Positions 63,376 through 64,000 of a stretch of DNA of 64,000 bases are shown here, in pieces. Each line of letters starts with the position of its first letter. Position 1 is the first letter of the stretch. Below the pieces are notes generated by a model that saw nothing but the letters and a program-made list of their open reading frames with translations, ran no database searches and was not told the DNA's origin. A program made the position numbers and the translations under genes. The stretch is taken from NCBI RefSeq assembly GCF_910592395.1, contig NC_088313.1, forward strand, positions 15,020,437-15,084,436, read 5' to 3'. This DNA is from Lineus longissimus. Lineage: Eukaryota > Nemertea > Pilidiophora > Heteronemertea > Lineidae.

Positions 63376-64000
63376 ATGGCTCAGTCGAGCAGAATGGATC
63401 AGTTCACCTTTGACAAGATGGGGCGCAATTTGCGAAAGCACCAGTATTTGTTCTGTAGACGCCTCGACGCAGTAGAGGTGCTCCGCCTAATGGGAGACAC
63501 CCTGACCGAGTCGAACGTGGTAGGTGATTGTATTGTGAGGCTTGACTTACTTGGAGAGGTGGTTGGCCGTGGCTCTGAGAAGTAGGAGTTGCTCTGAGAG
63601 ATGGTTACAGATTCCGTAAATGCCTTGTCATCAAAGGGATTCAAAGCAATTATGCAGACATGTTGTTTTTGGTAAAGTTTTGCTAGTGCTGGACAGTTAA
63701 TTTGTGAATATTGTCGTCATGAGCTGTCGTTGGTTTCAGGGTAGCATCAAGGCGAAATACAAGTACAACAGCCCGGATGAAGGAATGGATGAATTCATCG
63801 ACTTTGTAAAGAAAAAGAAAAGTGCAATGGAACGTTTTAGAAACATCCTGAGGAGTTCCCCCGATTACAATGATTTAGCCGACGTTTTGGAGGAGGGAGT
63901 CAGCGCTAGGCCTAGGACTAATGCCGGTAAGTAATTGAGTCTGTGGTAGCATTCTGTCATGTTTCTATCAACTTTCAGTTTTGCTTTGGGTTTAGTGCTG
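63376..64000 (+). CDS. CARD-domain protein, amino-terminal part, cut by window end
   Basis: Two coding exons are visible, 63376-63519 and 63740-63926 (ends in phase 1). A non-coding 5' part begins at an acceptor near 63356, and the gene continues beyond the window. The 110 visible residues form a CARD-type death fold: NLRKHQYLFCRRLDAVEVLR, then LTESNV joined to GSIKAKYKY, then FVKKKKSAMERFRNILRSSP and DLADVLEEG. This follows the helix pattern of CARDs (LRKN..L...L....V...L...G.LTE......). CARDs mediate homotypic assembly in antiviral, NF-kB and apoptosis pathways. The rest of the protein is not seen, so adaptor, kinase, caspase or NLR identity is open. It lies head-to-head with the RLR, 5.2 kb between starts. 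Confidence 0.75.

Overview
This is a window of intron-rich animal nuclear DNA. It shows GT-AG introns, a tRNA-derived SINE, CR1/L2-like LINE tails, many small terminal-inverted-repeat elements and satellite arrays. The gene content (a RIG-I-like receptor with two CARDs, RGS12, a BTB protein and a P2X7-ballast-domain gene) and the repeat types suggest a non-vertebrate, probably marine, bilaterian such as a mollusc, brachiopod, echinoderm, hemichordate or lancelet. The phylum cannot be settled from the sequence alone.

Layout. Positions 1-13.9 kb hold no gene I can support. They carry a 30-bp minisatellite with a 120-bp higher-order period (1.9-3.2 kb), a 101-bp satellite (10.4-11.2 kb) and several MITEs. 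A 13-exon BTB/POZ gene (BTBD16-like, minus strand) runs from 22,745 to 13,900, and its introns contain a SINE, LINE 3' ends, a probable solo LTR and a Harbinger-type MITE. A perfect RFX X-box lies 1.4 kb upstream of its start. RGS12 (minus strand, 38,731 to 27,239, 12 coding exons, 1,848 aa) is complete with PDZ, PTB, RGS, tandem Ras-binding and GoLoco domains. A RIG-I-like receptor (minus strand, 58,150 to 44,036, 16 coding exons, 1,164 aa) has two CARDs, a long linker, the helicase and a zinc-binding C-terminal domain. All exon phases in these three models join without error.

Inside intron 6 of the RLR gene lies a 4.1-kb DNA transposon (49,852-53,954). It is bounded by TTAA duplications and ~20-bp inverted termini. 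It carries two convergent spliced genes: a Kolobok-like D..DxxH..E transposase with a broken THAP end, and an apparently intact protein with the cysteine-rich ballast domain best known from the cytoplasmic tail of P2X7 receptors. This is the most unusual object in the window.

Upstream of the RLR lies a 1.5-kb inverted repeat (59.2-60.8 kb). A second CARD gene then begins at 63,376 on the plus strand, head-to-head with the RLR, and runs off the window. The right end therefore looks like a small innate-immune neighbourhood. RGS12 would act in G-alpha and Ras signalling; I see no sign that it or the BTB gene is functionally linked to the immune genes.
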